A stretch of DNA of 64,000 nt from NCBI GenBank assembly GCA_046154965.1, contig JBJXDY010000015.1:1-64000 (forward strand). The letters are read 5' to 3'. The stretch comes from DATKFM01 sp046154965 (GTDB lineage Bacteria; Pseudomonadota; Alphaproteobacteria; Dongiales; Dongiaceae). Below, in pieces: positions 25,095-33,640 of the stretch. The position numbers and the translations under genes were made by a program. A model generated the notes under the pieces. That model had not been told where the DNA came from. It saw only the letters and a list, made by a program, of their open reading frames with translations, and searched no databases. The stretch's first letter is position 1. Each line of letters opens with the position of its first letter.

Positions 25095-26197
25095 CCGAGC
25101 AGGTCGAATGCGTCGTCATCGGCGCCGGCGTGGTCGGGCTGGCTATCGCCCGGGCTCTGGCGCTGGCGGGGCGCGAAGTCATTGTGCTGGAGCGCCACGG
25201 CCTGATCGGCAGCGAGATCAGTTCGCGCAACAGCGAGGTTATTCATGCCGGCATCTACTACCCGACGGCCAGCCTGAAGGCGCGCCTCTGCGTCGCCGGG
25301 CGGCGGCGGCTCTACGCCTACTGCGCTGAGCATGGCATCGCGCATAAGCGCCTGGGCAAGCTGATCGTCGCATCATCGCCGGCGCAACTGCCGGCACTTA
25401 TGGCGCTGAAGTTGAAGGCGGAAGCGAACGGCGTCACCGATTTGCGGGAGCTATCGGCAGCCGAAGCCAGCGCCCTGGAACCGGCAGTCCGCGTGGCCGG
25501 CGCGCTACTGTCGCCATCGAGCGGCATCGTCGACAGCCATGGCTACATGCTGAGCCTGCAGGGTGAATTGGAGGATCATGGCGGTGCTGTTGCCCTGAAC
25601 AGCCCGGTCACCGGCGGCGAAATCCATGATGGCGGATTCATGGTCGAAGTAGGCGGCACCGATCCGCTCACCCTGCAATGCCGTCTGCTGATCAATGCCG
25701 GCGGCCTCGGCGCGCAAGCCATCGCATCCAGCCTGCGCGGTCTGGACCGGAAGTTCGTGCCGCCACGCTATCTCGCTAAGGGACACTACTTCACCCTGGC
25801 GGGCCGCTCGCCCTTCACCCATCTCGTCTATCCGATGCCGGAGGCGGCGGGATTGGGCGTCCACGTCACCCTCGACCTTAGCGGCCGCGCCAAATTTGGC
25901 CCGGATGTGGAATGGATCGAACGTATCAACTACGACGTCGACGCAACCAGGGCCGCGAGCTTCTACACCGCTATCCGCAGCTACTACCCCGCCCTCGCCG
26001 ACGGCGCCCTCGAACCCGCCTACACCGGCATCCGCCCGAAGCTGCAGGCGCCCGGCGGACCGGCGGAGGATTTCGTCATCCAGGGTGCGGAGACGCACGG
26101 CGTGCAAGGGCTGGTTAGTTTGTTCGGCATTGAGTCGCCGGGGCTGACGAGTTCTCTGGCGATTGCCGACGAGGTGATGCGTCGGCTCGCATCATAA
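25091..26197 (+). CDS. FAD-dependent oxidoreductase, L-2-hydroxyglutarate oxidase-like (LhgO)
   Basis: From the ATG at 25091 the protein has 368 residues. The FAD dinucleotide fingerprint is CVVIGAGVVGLAIARALALAGREVIVLE at the N-terminus. It is followed by SSRNSEVIHAGIYYP, characteristic of the LhgO branch of the DAO superfamily. The C-terminus has GIRPKLQAPG and GIESPGLTSSLAIADEV. The family oxidises L-2-hydroxyglutarate to 2-oxoglutarate at the membrane and feeds electrons to quinone; related 2-hydroxy acids are possible. A long upstream extension of the frame overlaps the exporter gene and is not coding. Confidence 0.87.
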   Translation: MTEQVECVVIGAGVVGLAIARALALAGREVIVLERHGLIGSEISSRNSEVIHAGIYYPTASLKARLCVAGRRRLYAYCAEHGIAHKRLGKLIVASSPAQLPALMALKLKAEANGVTDLRELSAAEASALEPAVRVAGALLSPSSGIVDSHGYMLSLQGELEDHGGAVALNSPVTGGEIHDGGFMVEVGGTDPLTLQCRLLINAGGLGAQAIASSLRGLDRKFVPPRYLAKGHYFTLAGRSPFTHLVYPMPEAAGLGVHVTLDLSGRAKFGPDVEWIERINYDVDATRAASFYTAIRSYYPALADGALEPAYTGIRPKLQAPGGPAEDFVIQGAETHGVQGLVSLFGIESPGLTSSLAIADEVMRRLAS

Positions 26198-26235
26198 CCC
26201 AGAGTGAAAGCCCCCTCCAATCACTCACCACATAT

Positions 26236-26263
26236 TGTCATCGCCGCTTTCGCGGGGATGACA
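26236..26263. repeat. Dispersed palindrome, family B, copy 3
   Basis: TGTCATCGCCGC-TTTC-GCGGGGATGACA differs from copy 1 (143-170) at two positions. It lies between convergent genes, the oxidoreductase and the DUF1801 gene, where it could serve as a bidirectional transcription end. It belongs to a dispersed family with copies at three sites in this window. Confidence 0.75.
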
Positions 26264-26297
26264 AAACTGGGTAGCTGCTAGAATTGCAATTGATCGT

Positions 26298-26693
26298 CTA
26301 GGGCCATTTCTTCACCACAACCGTCGCCCTGCTGCGCTCGGCCGCCTGCCGCACACGAAACTTCGCGATGCGGTCGATCAGTTTCACGGGTACCGGCTCA
26401 GAGAGGGGAAAGCGGATCGTGCCCTTGCTCACTTCGTACGCCGCAAGCTCACCCTTGAATGCATCGGCGAGGCCATCGGTTGCAGGATAGATCGAGTAGT
26501 GCCGCTTCCATGCGGCGAAATAGATGACGACACGGCCGTGCAGCTCATAAGCCGGGATCTTGTAGGAGATCACCTCCTCCGCACCTGGCATGGCCTTGCG
26601 GATGGTGCTGCGCACGCGCTTGAGTGCGGCACGCGCCGCCGCAGGCTGAGCGGCGATGTAATCGGTCACGGATTTGATGTCGTTCTTGGCCAA
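26298..26693 (-). CDS. DUF1801 (YdhG/Fra-like) protein
   Basis: The 131-residue protein begins SVTDYIAAQPAAARAALKRVRSTIRKAMPGAEEVISYKIPAYELHGRVVIYFAAWKRHYSIYP, the typical DUF1801 core. Family members such as Bacillus Fra (YdhG) have been proposed to carry iron for cluster assembly, but the role of most is not established. It starts 18 bases beyond the stop of the phospholipase D gene's opposite end and shares its direction, so co-transcription is possible. Confidence 0.85.
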   Translation of the reverse strand: MAKNDIKSVTDYIAAQPAAARAALKRVRSTIRKAMPGAEEVISYKIPAYELHGRVVIYFAAWKRHYSIYPATDGLADAFKGELAAYEVSKGTIRFPLSEPVPVKLIDRIAKFRVRQAAERSRATVVVKKWP

Positions 26694-26711
26694 TGTCTAT
26701 CAACCTGACGA

Positions 26712-28229
26712 TTACGAAAGATACCGCCGCTTGCGCGACGGCAGCGTCCAGTAGCGGCGCGGCTTTTCCGGCAAGGTGAAGTCGGCATCCGCGAGGAGTT
26801 CGAGAACCGCCGCATGATCCGGCGTCTTCAGCGGCACCAGGCCCCTGCCCGGACGCGCCAGCGATTCGATGGCGTCGATGAGAGAGTGCGTTCCGTTATG
26901 GGCCGCCGCGAGCTGATCCGCCGTCACCCCCAGATGCTCGGCCAGGAGATCGCCGCGGATGCTGCGGATGGCCTGCTGCAATCGCTCCCGGTCCGGCGCT
27001 TGCGGATGCGCTTCGATCGCCAGGTCGCACTCCGTATCGAAGCTCATGGAACGGTTGTTGAGATTGCTGGAACCGATGCGCAGCAGCCGGTCGTCGACGA
27101 TCATGATCTTGGCATGGACATAGATCGGCTCTCCCGCTTCGGTGACCGGCACATAGATGCGGAAACGATCATAGTGGTCCGCCGCGCGGATCACGTCGAG
27201 GAGGCGCAAGCGGGCGGAACCCATGGCCGCCTCCTCCAGCCAGCCATCGGCCGACTCCGGGTTCACCACCACGATCTCGGGCCCGTCGGCTTCCTGCAAT
27301 CGGGCGGCGATGGCTTCGGCGATCCGGCGTGAGGCCAGGTATTGGCTTTCGAGATAGATCGTCCGCCGCGCCGCGCCGATACCCGCGAGATAGAGCGCCT
27401 CGATCTCGCGAACCTCCGCTTCCCCGCCATAGGCGGGCGCCGTACGCGCGATGGCGACGTCGACGTCGGTCAGAGTGACCGGCAGGTTCTCCGGCCAGGA
27501 GTTCGCTCCCGGCGGCGGCACGGGCAGCCGCTTGCCGGTCGTCCGGAACCAGCGGTCGCGGGCAAACTCGCCCAGAGCCCGGGCAGCCGCGCCATCGACC
27601 GCGGTCGTGGCATCATGCCAGGCGCCGTAGGGCTGACCGCCCGGCAACCGGCGGTGGCGATCATCAGGCTCATGGGCGCGTGTGTCCCAACGCGCGCCGG
27701 TGATATCGATGCCGCCGCAGAAGGCGATCGCGTCATCTATCACGACGATCTTCTGATGATGGGAGGCCCCCGTCGGATGGTGCCCGTCAGGCTGAAAGTG
27801 CACCCGGCGGTGGAATATCCATTTCAGGATGAAGAACGCTGTCGTGCCGCGCACCAGGGTGCGCACCAGGCCGAGCCGCCAGGGCAGGATGTAGACCTGC
27901 AGACCCGGCCGCCGCCTGACGATCCAATTGATCAGCCTGCCGAGCCGGTTTGGCCCTGGCAGGCGGACGCCGGCCGGCTCCAGCTGCACGCGGGTGTCGA
28001 AATCCCAGCCGATGAGATAGATGGAATGGCGCGCCTGCAGCATCGCCGCCTTGAGCACGGCAAAGTAATCCGCCGCATCGACAATCTGGGCAAAGCGCCC
28101 CGCCCGCTCGATGCGCCAGCAGGTGTCGCCGGGCCGGAGCAGCGGCATCGGCGGGTCCCCGGTTACCGCGGCGGCTTCCAAGGTCGGGGCGTCAATGGTC
28201 TCCGGCATTGTTCCGGCAGCGAATTCCAT
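26712..28229 (-). CDS. Phospholipase D-family protein
   Basis: The 505-residue protein (ATG at 28229) contains two HKD motifs, HHQKIVVIDDAIAFCGG near residue 170 and VHAKIMIVDDRLLRIGSSNLNNRS near residue 380, which together form one PLD active site. The neighbourhood of the first motif (YLIGWDFDTR, then ITGARWDTR) resembles cardiolipin synthase or phospholipase D proteins rather than nucleases. No signal peptide is seen, though a hydrophobic patch (VRGTTAFFILKWIFH) may touch the membrane. A TTG start at 28268 would add 13 residues; Met21 is also possible. Confidence 0.85.
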   Translation of the reverse strand: MEFAAGTMPETIDAPTLEAAAVTGDPPMPLLRPGDTCWRIERAGRFAQIVDAADYFAVLKAAMLQARHSIYLIGWDFDTRVQLEPAGVRLPGPNRLGRLINWIVRRRPGLQVYILPWRLGLVRTLVRGTTAFFILKWIFHRRVHFQPDGHHPTGASHHQKIVVIDDAIAFCGGIDITGARWDTRAHEPDDRHRRLPGGQPYGAWHDATTAVDGAAARALGEFARDRWFRTTGKRLPVPPPGANSWPENLPVTLTDVDVAIARTAPAYGGEAEVREIEALYLAGIGAARRTIYLESQYLASRRIAEAIAARLQEADGPEIVVVNPESADGWLEEAAMGSARLRLLDVIRAADHYDRFRIYVPVTEAGEPIYVHAKIMIVDDRLLRIGSSNLNNRSMSFDTECDLAIEAHPQAPDRERLQQAIRSIRGDLLAEHLGVTADQLAAAHNGTHSLIDAIESLARPGRGLVPLKTPDHAAVLELLADADFTLPEKPRRYWTLPSRKRRYLS

Positions 28230-28738
28230 AGAATCACACTTTGTCTGGCACGCCACAGCTCCGGCCAACGTTCAAGAACAAGCCAATGCCCGTAGAAACA
28301 CACAAAGAAGAGTTTTGCTCCCGCAAAACTTGAAGTTATCACGGCGATCTCAGAGCGCGGAACAATGGGGCAAGACAGACCAGGTGCCGCATGTCATCCA
28401 TAGCCGATTTCACGGCTGATTGTATGACGGTGGACATCGGGAATACTTGATATTAAGAACATAGTCCTGTATCATGCTCGCTGAGTTTTCGATGTTGCAC
28501 ATTGTGTATCTGAGCAACCTCCGCTCGCGCCGCCGGGGTAGCGGGGCAAAGGCCGTGCCGGCACGGTTGGGCGTGTCGTCTGGCGGCAGCCATCGATAGG
28601 ACCGCGATTGCATTGAGGGTTGTTTTGCGAGAATTCACGTTCGCGCAAACTTCTCTCCGGCCGCTCAAGCGCTTGCGCGGTGCGGGGCTTGAAAACAACC
28701 CTCGGACGCACGGCGGGAGCGGCCGCGGATGGGCGGGC
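28230..28738. other. Gene-free stretch with one perfect hairpin
   Basis: No supportable gene in about 510 bases; short frames on both strands are Arg/Pro-rich shadows. A hairpin at 28311-28330 has arms AGTTTTGC and GCAAAACT around TCCC. It lies 80 bases upstream of the phospholipase D start and has no T run. Base composition between 28290 and 28500 is more AT-rich than its surroundings, consistent with a promoter region. Confidence 0.5.
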
Positions 28739-29416
28739 CTACGGATCTCCCGGCACGCCATATGCCGGCGCGGCCGCCGGGTTCAGCGCCCGCGTGACAT
28801 AGTCCGCCATCTGCGGCTGGAAGCGGTCCCAGATGCGGCGCAGGGTGCTGACCGGGCTCTGCTCGTCCCAGTCGACGCGCAGATCCACCAGCGGCCAGGG
28901 CTGGTCATGCACCACCAGCAGGCCGGCCGAACGCACCGAGCCCATCTCGCCGCCGGCCGCGACGCCGGCCTCCAGCGACATCATCAGCCGCTCGGCCAGA
29001 TGCATCTCCGGATGCTTTGAGAAGGTGCGGGCCATCGCCGTGGGCACGTCCTGATTGCTCAGCAGGTTGCCGGCGGCGATGCAATCCTGCCCGGGCGCGA
29101 TGGCATTGATGCCCAGGATCCTCGCGCCGGCATGGGAGGCCGTGTTGCCCTTGCCGTCGATCATCGTCACCTGCCGGTATTCCGGATGGGGCGCCTGGGC
29201 CATGGTCTTGCGCAGCGCTTCTTCCGCGGCGGCGCCCTTGGCCATCAGATCCAGGCCCCGCGGCCCGAGCCGGGGATCGGTGATGTTCTGCGTCGCCACC
29301 GCGCCCGCACCGGCCCGCGCCCAGGGGCAGCGGCTGGCGACGGCGATGCTGGAGGTGGTGATGGCGACGCCGAACATGCCCGTGCGGCCGCAGCGGCCGA
29401 TTACCGAAAATGTCAT
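28739..29416 (-). CDS. DUF1028 family protein (Ntn-hydrolase-like)
   Basis: The 225-residue protein begins MTFSVIGRCGRTGMFGVAITTSSIAVASRCPW and continues AVATQNITDPRLGPRGLDLM, the DUF1028 signature. A Thr directly after the initiator Met fits the proposed relation to N-terminal nucleophile hydrolases, in which Met removal exposes the nucleophile. GGGGAG lies 6 bases before the ATG. It ends a minus-strand cluster that starts with the HpaB-like monooxygenase, so it may hydrolyse an amide or peptide in the same pathway. That role is inference. Confidence 0.85.
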   Translation of the reverse strand: MTFSVIGRCGRTGMFGVAITTSSIAVASRCPWARAGAGAVATQNITDPRLGPRGLDLMAKGAAAEEALRKTMAQAPHPEYRQVTMIDGKGNTASHAGARILGINAIAPGQDCIAAGNLLSNQDVPTAMARTFSKHPEMHLAERLMMSLEAGVAAGGEMGSVRSAGLLVVHDQPWPLVDLRVDWDEQSPVSTLRRIWDRFQPQMADYVTRALNPAAAPAYGVPGDP

Positions 29417-29509
29417 GCGGGACTCCCCTGACGGACTCTTTTAGAGCCAATGATCAGAATTGTTTAGCGCTGTTTGCCGCCGATGTCATCGCCGGGGCGC
29501 GGGCCGCGA

Positions 29510-30406
29510 TCAGCCGCCGGCGGATTTCTGCCCCTGGGTGGCGAAGAACGAGGCAACCTTCGCCTGGGCCGGCAGTTCGACCACCGCATCCATCAGCCGG
29601 GCCTGGCGGGATTTCTGGCCACGCACCACCTTGCCCTCGTTGGGATTGGGGAGCGGATTGGCCGCCAGGGGGAAGGCATCGGCGGCGCTGTAGACGCAGA
29701 TATAGAGGCCACGATTGATTTTCGACCGGTTGGCGTCAGAGCCGTGGACCAGCCGCGTATGCATGAGGCAGACGCTGCCCGCCTTGCCGGTCACCGGGAT
29801 CTCCTGAGCCTTGAGCCGCGCGGTGGTCTTCGCATCAATGGAGCCGACGAACACATCCTTCTCGAACAGGCTGTAGAGCGGCCCGCGATGGGAGCCCGGC
29901 ACCACCGTGAGGCAGCCATTCTCCAGCGTCATGTCGTCGAGCATCAGCAGCGCCGTGACGATGTCGTCGTTGGTGTGGGGCGTGTAGGGGAAATCCTGGT
30001 GATAGCCGACCTCGGTGTTGCTGCCCGGCAGCTTCACATTGATCTTGCAGTGATGGAATTTGACGTTCGGGCCGATGAGATCGCCGACCATGTCGACGAT
30101 GGCGGAATTCTCCATCACGTCGCGGTAGGCAGACGAGATGTCAGAGGGGTTGTTGACGCGGCGGAGCGCCGGCCGCTCGGCGGTATGCTCCGCACCCATG
30201 TCGAAGCGGGGCCGGCCGTCGACGGTAGGCGCGCCGAAGGGCTTGGTCTCCGCCCGGCTTGCATCGACCCAGCCCGCCAGCTCGCGGCGCAGGGCGGCAA
30301 GCTGATCGGGGGTGACGGCGTTTTCGATCGTGGCATAGCCGTCGCGCCAGAACTGCTCGATCTGCTCCTGGCTCAGACATGTCGCGGTTTTCTCAGCGGC
30401 GGCCAC
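29510..30406 (-). CDS. Phytanoyl-CoA dioxygenase (PhyH) family protein
   Basis: This is an Fe(II)/2-oxoglutarate oxygenase of 298 residues. The iron triad is visible as the HxD pair in GYHQDFPYT and the distal His in LMHTRLVHGSDANRS, with the 2-oxoglutarate-binding Arg shortly after. The N-terminal EQFWRDGYATIENAVTPDQL is typical of the family. The start is a GTG at 30406, 6 bases after AGGGAA, overlapping the ridA-like gene by 14 bases. The substrate is unknown. With the flavin monooxygenase two genes upstream it suggests oxidative breakdown of a hydroxylated compound. Confidence 0.87.
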   Translation of the reverse strand: MAAAEKTATCLSQEQIEQFWRDGYATIENAVTPDQLAALRRELAGWVDASRAETKPFGAPTVDGRPRFDMGAEHTAERPALRRVNNPSDISSAYRDVMENSAIVDMVGDLIGPNVKFHHCKINVKLPGSNTEVGYHQDFPYTPHTNDDIVTALLMLDDMTLENGCLTVVPGSHRGPLYSLFEKDVFVGSIDAKTTARLKAQEIPVTGKAGSVCLMHTRLVHGSDANRSKINRGLYICVYSAADAFPLAANPLPNPNEGKVVRGQKSRQARLMDAVVELPAQAKVASFFATQGQKSAGG

Positions 30407-30878
30407 GGCGCTTTCCCTGGGGCATGTTCTCGGACCATTCCGGCCCGGTCACCTTGCGCCGCCCCTCCTCGCCCGCAGGTATGGCGGCTTCAACGTCAAT
30501 CTCCATCACCCATTCCGGCCGCGCAAGACCCTGCACGATCAGGCCGGTGGAACAGGGATAGACGCCCTTCAGCCACTTGCCGACCTCCCGATACACCGCC
30601 TCGCGGTAGGCCCGGTCGGTGATGTAGATCGTGACCTTGCAGACATGCTCCAACCGGCTGCCGGCCTCTTCCAGGAGTTGCTTCACATTGCGCATCGCCT
30701 GCTCCGTCTGCTTGCGGGGATCGCCGACGCCCACCATGTTGCCCTTGAGGTCCTGCCCCACCTGCCCGCGCAGGAAGATGTGATTGCCCGCGCGCACGGC
30801 CATGCAGAGGTCGTTGTCCAGCTTCTGCTCGGGATAGGTGATCTTCGTATTGAATTTGCGCAGTCTGATGTGAGCCAT
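30393..30878 (-). CDS. RidA/YjgF-family protein
   Basis: RidA proteins hydrolyse reactive enamine/imine intermediates, and some family members act as deaminases in catabolic routes. The 161-residue protein is a bit longer than the usual 130, with a basic tail (GKRRGRR). Family features are HIFLRGQVGQDLKGN, ALRNVKQLLEEAGS-like spacing (seen here as AMRNVKQLLEEAGS) and WVMEIDVEAAIP. The usual catalytic Arg falls in a segment reading ECTGLIVQGLARPEW-like (here STGLIVQGLARPEW). It is 17 bases after the HpaB-like gene and overlaps the PhyH gene. Confidence 0.88.
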   Translation of the reverse strand: MAHIRLRKFNTKITYPEQKLDNDLCMAVRAGNHIFLRGQVGQDLKGNMVGVGDPRKQTEQAMRNVKQLLEEAGSRLEHVCKVTIYITDRAYREAVYREVGKWLKGVYPCSTGLIVQGLARPEWVMEIDVEAAIPAGEEGRRKVTGPEWSENMPQGKRRGRR

Positions 30879-30895
30879 CGCTTCCCCGCCTGCTT

Positions 30896-32362
30896 CTACG
30901 CGCGCTTGGCCGTCTGCATGACGCGATCCGACAGGCCCGCCGACTTCTTGACGAAGTTCAGCGGCTCCTTCCAGTCGAAATTCATGTAAACCGCGTTGAG
31001 ATGGGCGAAAGGCGGCGCCTGGGCGAACAGCTCGAAGGTGATGCGATGGCCGGCGTAATCCGAATTCATCAGATCCCTGGCGAAGGCCAGCAGCTTGCGG
31101 CGGTCCTCGGCCACCCAGTTCTCGTTCACGCTGTAATACTTCTCCAGCAGCCCTTTGGTCTCCGGATGCTCGAACGCCGCCACGTCGGGCGTGACGCAAA
31201 TCTGGCCGCCGCAGAGCTCGCGCGCCAGATGCACCATGGCCGGCAGCCGCGTGCAGGCCTGCACACGGCCGGTGTAAAGCAGCGACTGGTTGGGCATCAG
31301 CAGGCCGGCCGGGCTCTTCTGCGCCGTGGCGATCGCCGCCGTGAGATGGGCGTTGATGGTCTCGCGGTAGACGGCCAGCTCCGCCAGCTTCTCGCGCACC
31401 GCCTGCTGCTGATCGAGGCCGGTCTGCCGCGCGTTGAACAAGGCCGCGCCGATCAGCATGTCGGCGATCTTCTGGATGCGCTGCACGAAGGCGAAGGCGC
31501 TGTAACGATGCAGCGTGCCGCGGATGAAGCTGGCGGCGCGGGTGTGACGGTAGAATAGCACATTCTCCCAGGGCACCAGCACATCGTCGAACACCACGAG
31601 GGTGTCCACCTCGTCGAAGCGGCTGGAGAGCGGGTAGTCGCGGGCGGGCGCGCGGCCGGCGAAACCGGTGCGGCAGATATGCTTCACGCCGGGCGCGCTC
31701 ATGTCGCAGATGAAGCCCAGCGCGTAATCCGACAGTTTGTCGTCGCCCCAATTGGCGATGGTCGGCTTGACGAAGGCCTGGTTGGCGTAGGCGGCGGCGG
31801 TTTCGTACTTGGCGCCGCGAACGATGATGCCCTTGTCGGTCTCCTTCACCAGATGCAGCAGCATGTCCGGGTCCTGATCCTGCGGCCGCTTCGAACGGTC
31901 GCCCTTCGGATCTGTGTTGGCCGAGACATGGAAGGTGTCGGACCGCAGCGCGCGGAAGATGTGGTTTTCGATGTTCTGGGAGAACTGGGGATCGACCTCG
32001 TCCAGCACGTCGCGGCCGTCATAGAGCGACCACATTTCGCCAATGGTTTCGTCGCCGACGCGGATCACCACGCCGCCGATATCGTCCATGACTGCGTCGA
32101 CGGCGCTTCGCTTCGTCTGCCAGTCTTCCTGGGTATGGGGCAGCTTGTAGCCGATGCAGCAGGGCTCGTTGCTGTCCTTGTCGACATAGGACATGAGGTC
32201 CTTGGTCTTGGCCTCGTGCGCCATGTCGTAGATGCGCGCCCGCACATCGACGATCGGCTTGAAGGCGGGATGGACCGTGACGTCCTTCACTTTCTCGCCG
32301 TTGATCCAGACCTGCCGACCGTCGCGCAGCGTCTGCCGGTACTGGTCGCCCGTCCTGATCAT
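30896..32362 (-). CDS. 4-hydroxyphenylacetate 3-hydroxylase (HpaB)-family monooxygenase
   Basis: The 488-residue protein (ATG at 32362) matches the large, FADH2-using component of two-component aromatic hydroxylases. It opens MIRTGDQYRQTLRDGRQVWINGEKV, a classical HpaB start. The family's middle region FDEVDTLVVFDDVLVPWENVLFYRH and later CGGQICVTPDVAAFEHPE are present. No reductase partner (HpaC) is in the window, so FADH2 must come from elsewhere. Family members also act on non-phenolic rings, and the adjacent RidA, PhyH and DUF1028 genes hint at a nitrogen-containing substrate. The exact substrate is open. Confidence 0.87.
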   Translation of the reverse strand: MIRTGDQYRQTLRDGRQVWINGEKVKDVTVHPAFKPIVDVRARIYDMAHEAKTKDLMSYVDKDSNEPCCIGYKLPHTQEDWQTKRSAVDAVMDDIGGVVIRVGDETIGEMWSLYDGRDVLDEVDPQFSQNIENHIFRALRSDTFHVSANTDPKGDRSKRPQDQDPDMLLHLVKETDKGIIVRGAKYETAAAYANQAFVKPTIANWGDDKLSDYALGFICDMSAPGVKHICRTGFAGRAPARDYPLSSRFDEVDTLVVFDDVLVPWENVLFYRHTRAASFIRGTLHRYSAFAFVQRIQKIADMLIGAALFNARQTGLDQQQAVREKLAELAVYRETINAHLTAAIATAQKSPAGLLMPNQSLLYTGRVQACTRLPAMVHLARELCGGQICVTPDVAAFEHPETKGLLEKYYSVNENWVAEDRRKLLAFARDLMNSDYAGHRITFELFAQAPPFAHLNAVYMNFDWKEPLNFVKKSAGLSDRVMQTAKRA

Positions 32363-32465
32363 TCTCGCTGTCCCCGCTTTGGAACGATTCTTGTCTGGGC
32401 CATATTGACGCAGGGCGCAGAAAAGGAAAAATATAATTCGGCGAGGAACTTGATCGGAAAAACCG

Positions 32466-33392
32466 ATGCAATACACCCTGAAACAGCTCCGGTATTTCTC
32501 GGCGGCCGCCGAAGAAGGCAGCGTCACCGCCGCGGCCAAGGCGATCCGGGTGTCGCAGCCCTCGATCTCCGAGGCCATCGCCCATCTGGAAGAGGCCTTC
32601 GACCTGCAGCTCTTTGTCCGCCACCACGCCCGGGGCCTGGCGCTGACGCCGGCCGGGCAGCGGCTGCTGGTGGAGGCGCGCAGCCTGCTGGCCCATGCCG
32701 GCGATCTCAGCCAGAGCGTCGGCGGCCTGGCCGACAAGCTGGCCGGCCAACTGGAGGTGGGCTGCTTCATCACCTTTGCGCCCATGCTGATGCCGGCGCT
32801 GCTCGGCGCCTTCGCCGTTCGCTTCCCGGACATTCGCGTCCGGCTCCATGAGGACCATACGGCGGCGCTGTTGGACGGGCTGCGCGGCGGCCGCTTCGAT
32901 CTCGCGCTCACCTACGACCTCAATCTGGGACCCGACATCGCCTTCGAGCCGCTGGCGGAGGTGCCGCTCCATGTCGTGCTGCCGGCCAAGCATCGCCTGG
33001 CGCGGCGGGCCACCGTGTCACTGAAGGATCTGGCCGACGAGCCGCTGGTGCTGCTCGGCTATCCCCAGAGCCGCGACTATTTCCTGTCGATCTTCTACGG
33101 CCTGGGATTGCGGCCGCGGGTCGCCCATGAGACGCCGTCCTTCGAGATGGTGCGCGGCCTGGTGGCCAACGGCCGCGGCTATGCGGTCATGCATTCGCGG
33201 CCGCTGAGCGAGCAGGCCCTTGATGGCATGCGGCTGGTCTACCGCCCGGTGACCGAGAAGATCCGCCCGACCCGCCTCGGCATCGCCCGCCGCCGCGACG
33301 TTCGTCCCCGGCGCATGGCGACGGCGTTCGCCGGATTCTGCAAGGAGTATCTGATCGCGGGGAGTCCGATGACGCTGAAACCGCGGCGCTGA
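32466..33392 (+). CDS. LysR-type regulator divergent from the monooxygenase cluster
   Basis: The 308-residue protein opens with the LysR helix-turn-helix (LKQLRYFSAAAEEGSVTAAAKAIRVSQPSISEAIAHLEEAF) and has an effector domain from about residue 92. It resembles regulators of the CynR/BenM type. The 103 bases between it and the HpaB-like gene must contain both promoters, the usual arrangement for a LysR protein activating the divergent operon in response to the substrate. Its last 25 residues, ending GSPMTLKPRR, reappear in diverged form at 35797-35874. Confidence 0.88.
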   Translation: MQYTLKQLRYFSAAAEEGSVTAAAKAIRVSQPSISEAIAHLEEAFDLQLFVRHHARGLALTPAGQRLLVEARSLLAHAGDLSQSVGGLADKLAGQLEVGCFITFAPMLMPALLGAFAVRFPDIRVRLHEDHTAALLDGLRGGRFDLALTYDLNLGPDIAFEPLAEVPLHVVLPAKHRLARRATVSLKDLADEPLVLLGYPQSRDYFLSIFYGLGLRPRVAHETPSFEMVRGLVANGRGYAVMHSRPLSEQALDGMRLVYRPVTEKIRPTRLGIARRRDVRPRRMATAFAGFCKEYLIAGSPMTLKPRR

Positions 33393-33640
33393 GAGCGGAA
33401 CTCTGCGGCCTTGAATGGCGATGGACCCGCAAGACGCAGTGTTCCGTTTGGTCAGTACCAAGAAGCAGTTGGACGGCAGCAAAGAAGCGAGGCTGCCATG
33501 GTCAAGCCAATCGGCACACGCGCCATCGAAGATGAATCCGGCACAAGCTGGAAGGCGCGGTGTGCGTATCTCGGCCATACGGCTATCGCCCGCGCCGGCA
33601 CCCCGGCGCGGGCCATCTGCCTTCCGACCTCTGAGTTCTG

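Noticed and set aside
28410..28761. Short minus-strand frames upstream of the DUF1028 cluster
   Set aside because: They are mutually overlapping Arg/Pro-rich frames without ribosome sites.
32363..32911. N-terminal extension of the HpaB-like protein
   Set aside because: It lies opposite the LysR gene and lacks homology; the family start is at 32362.
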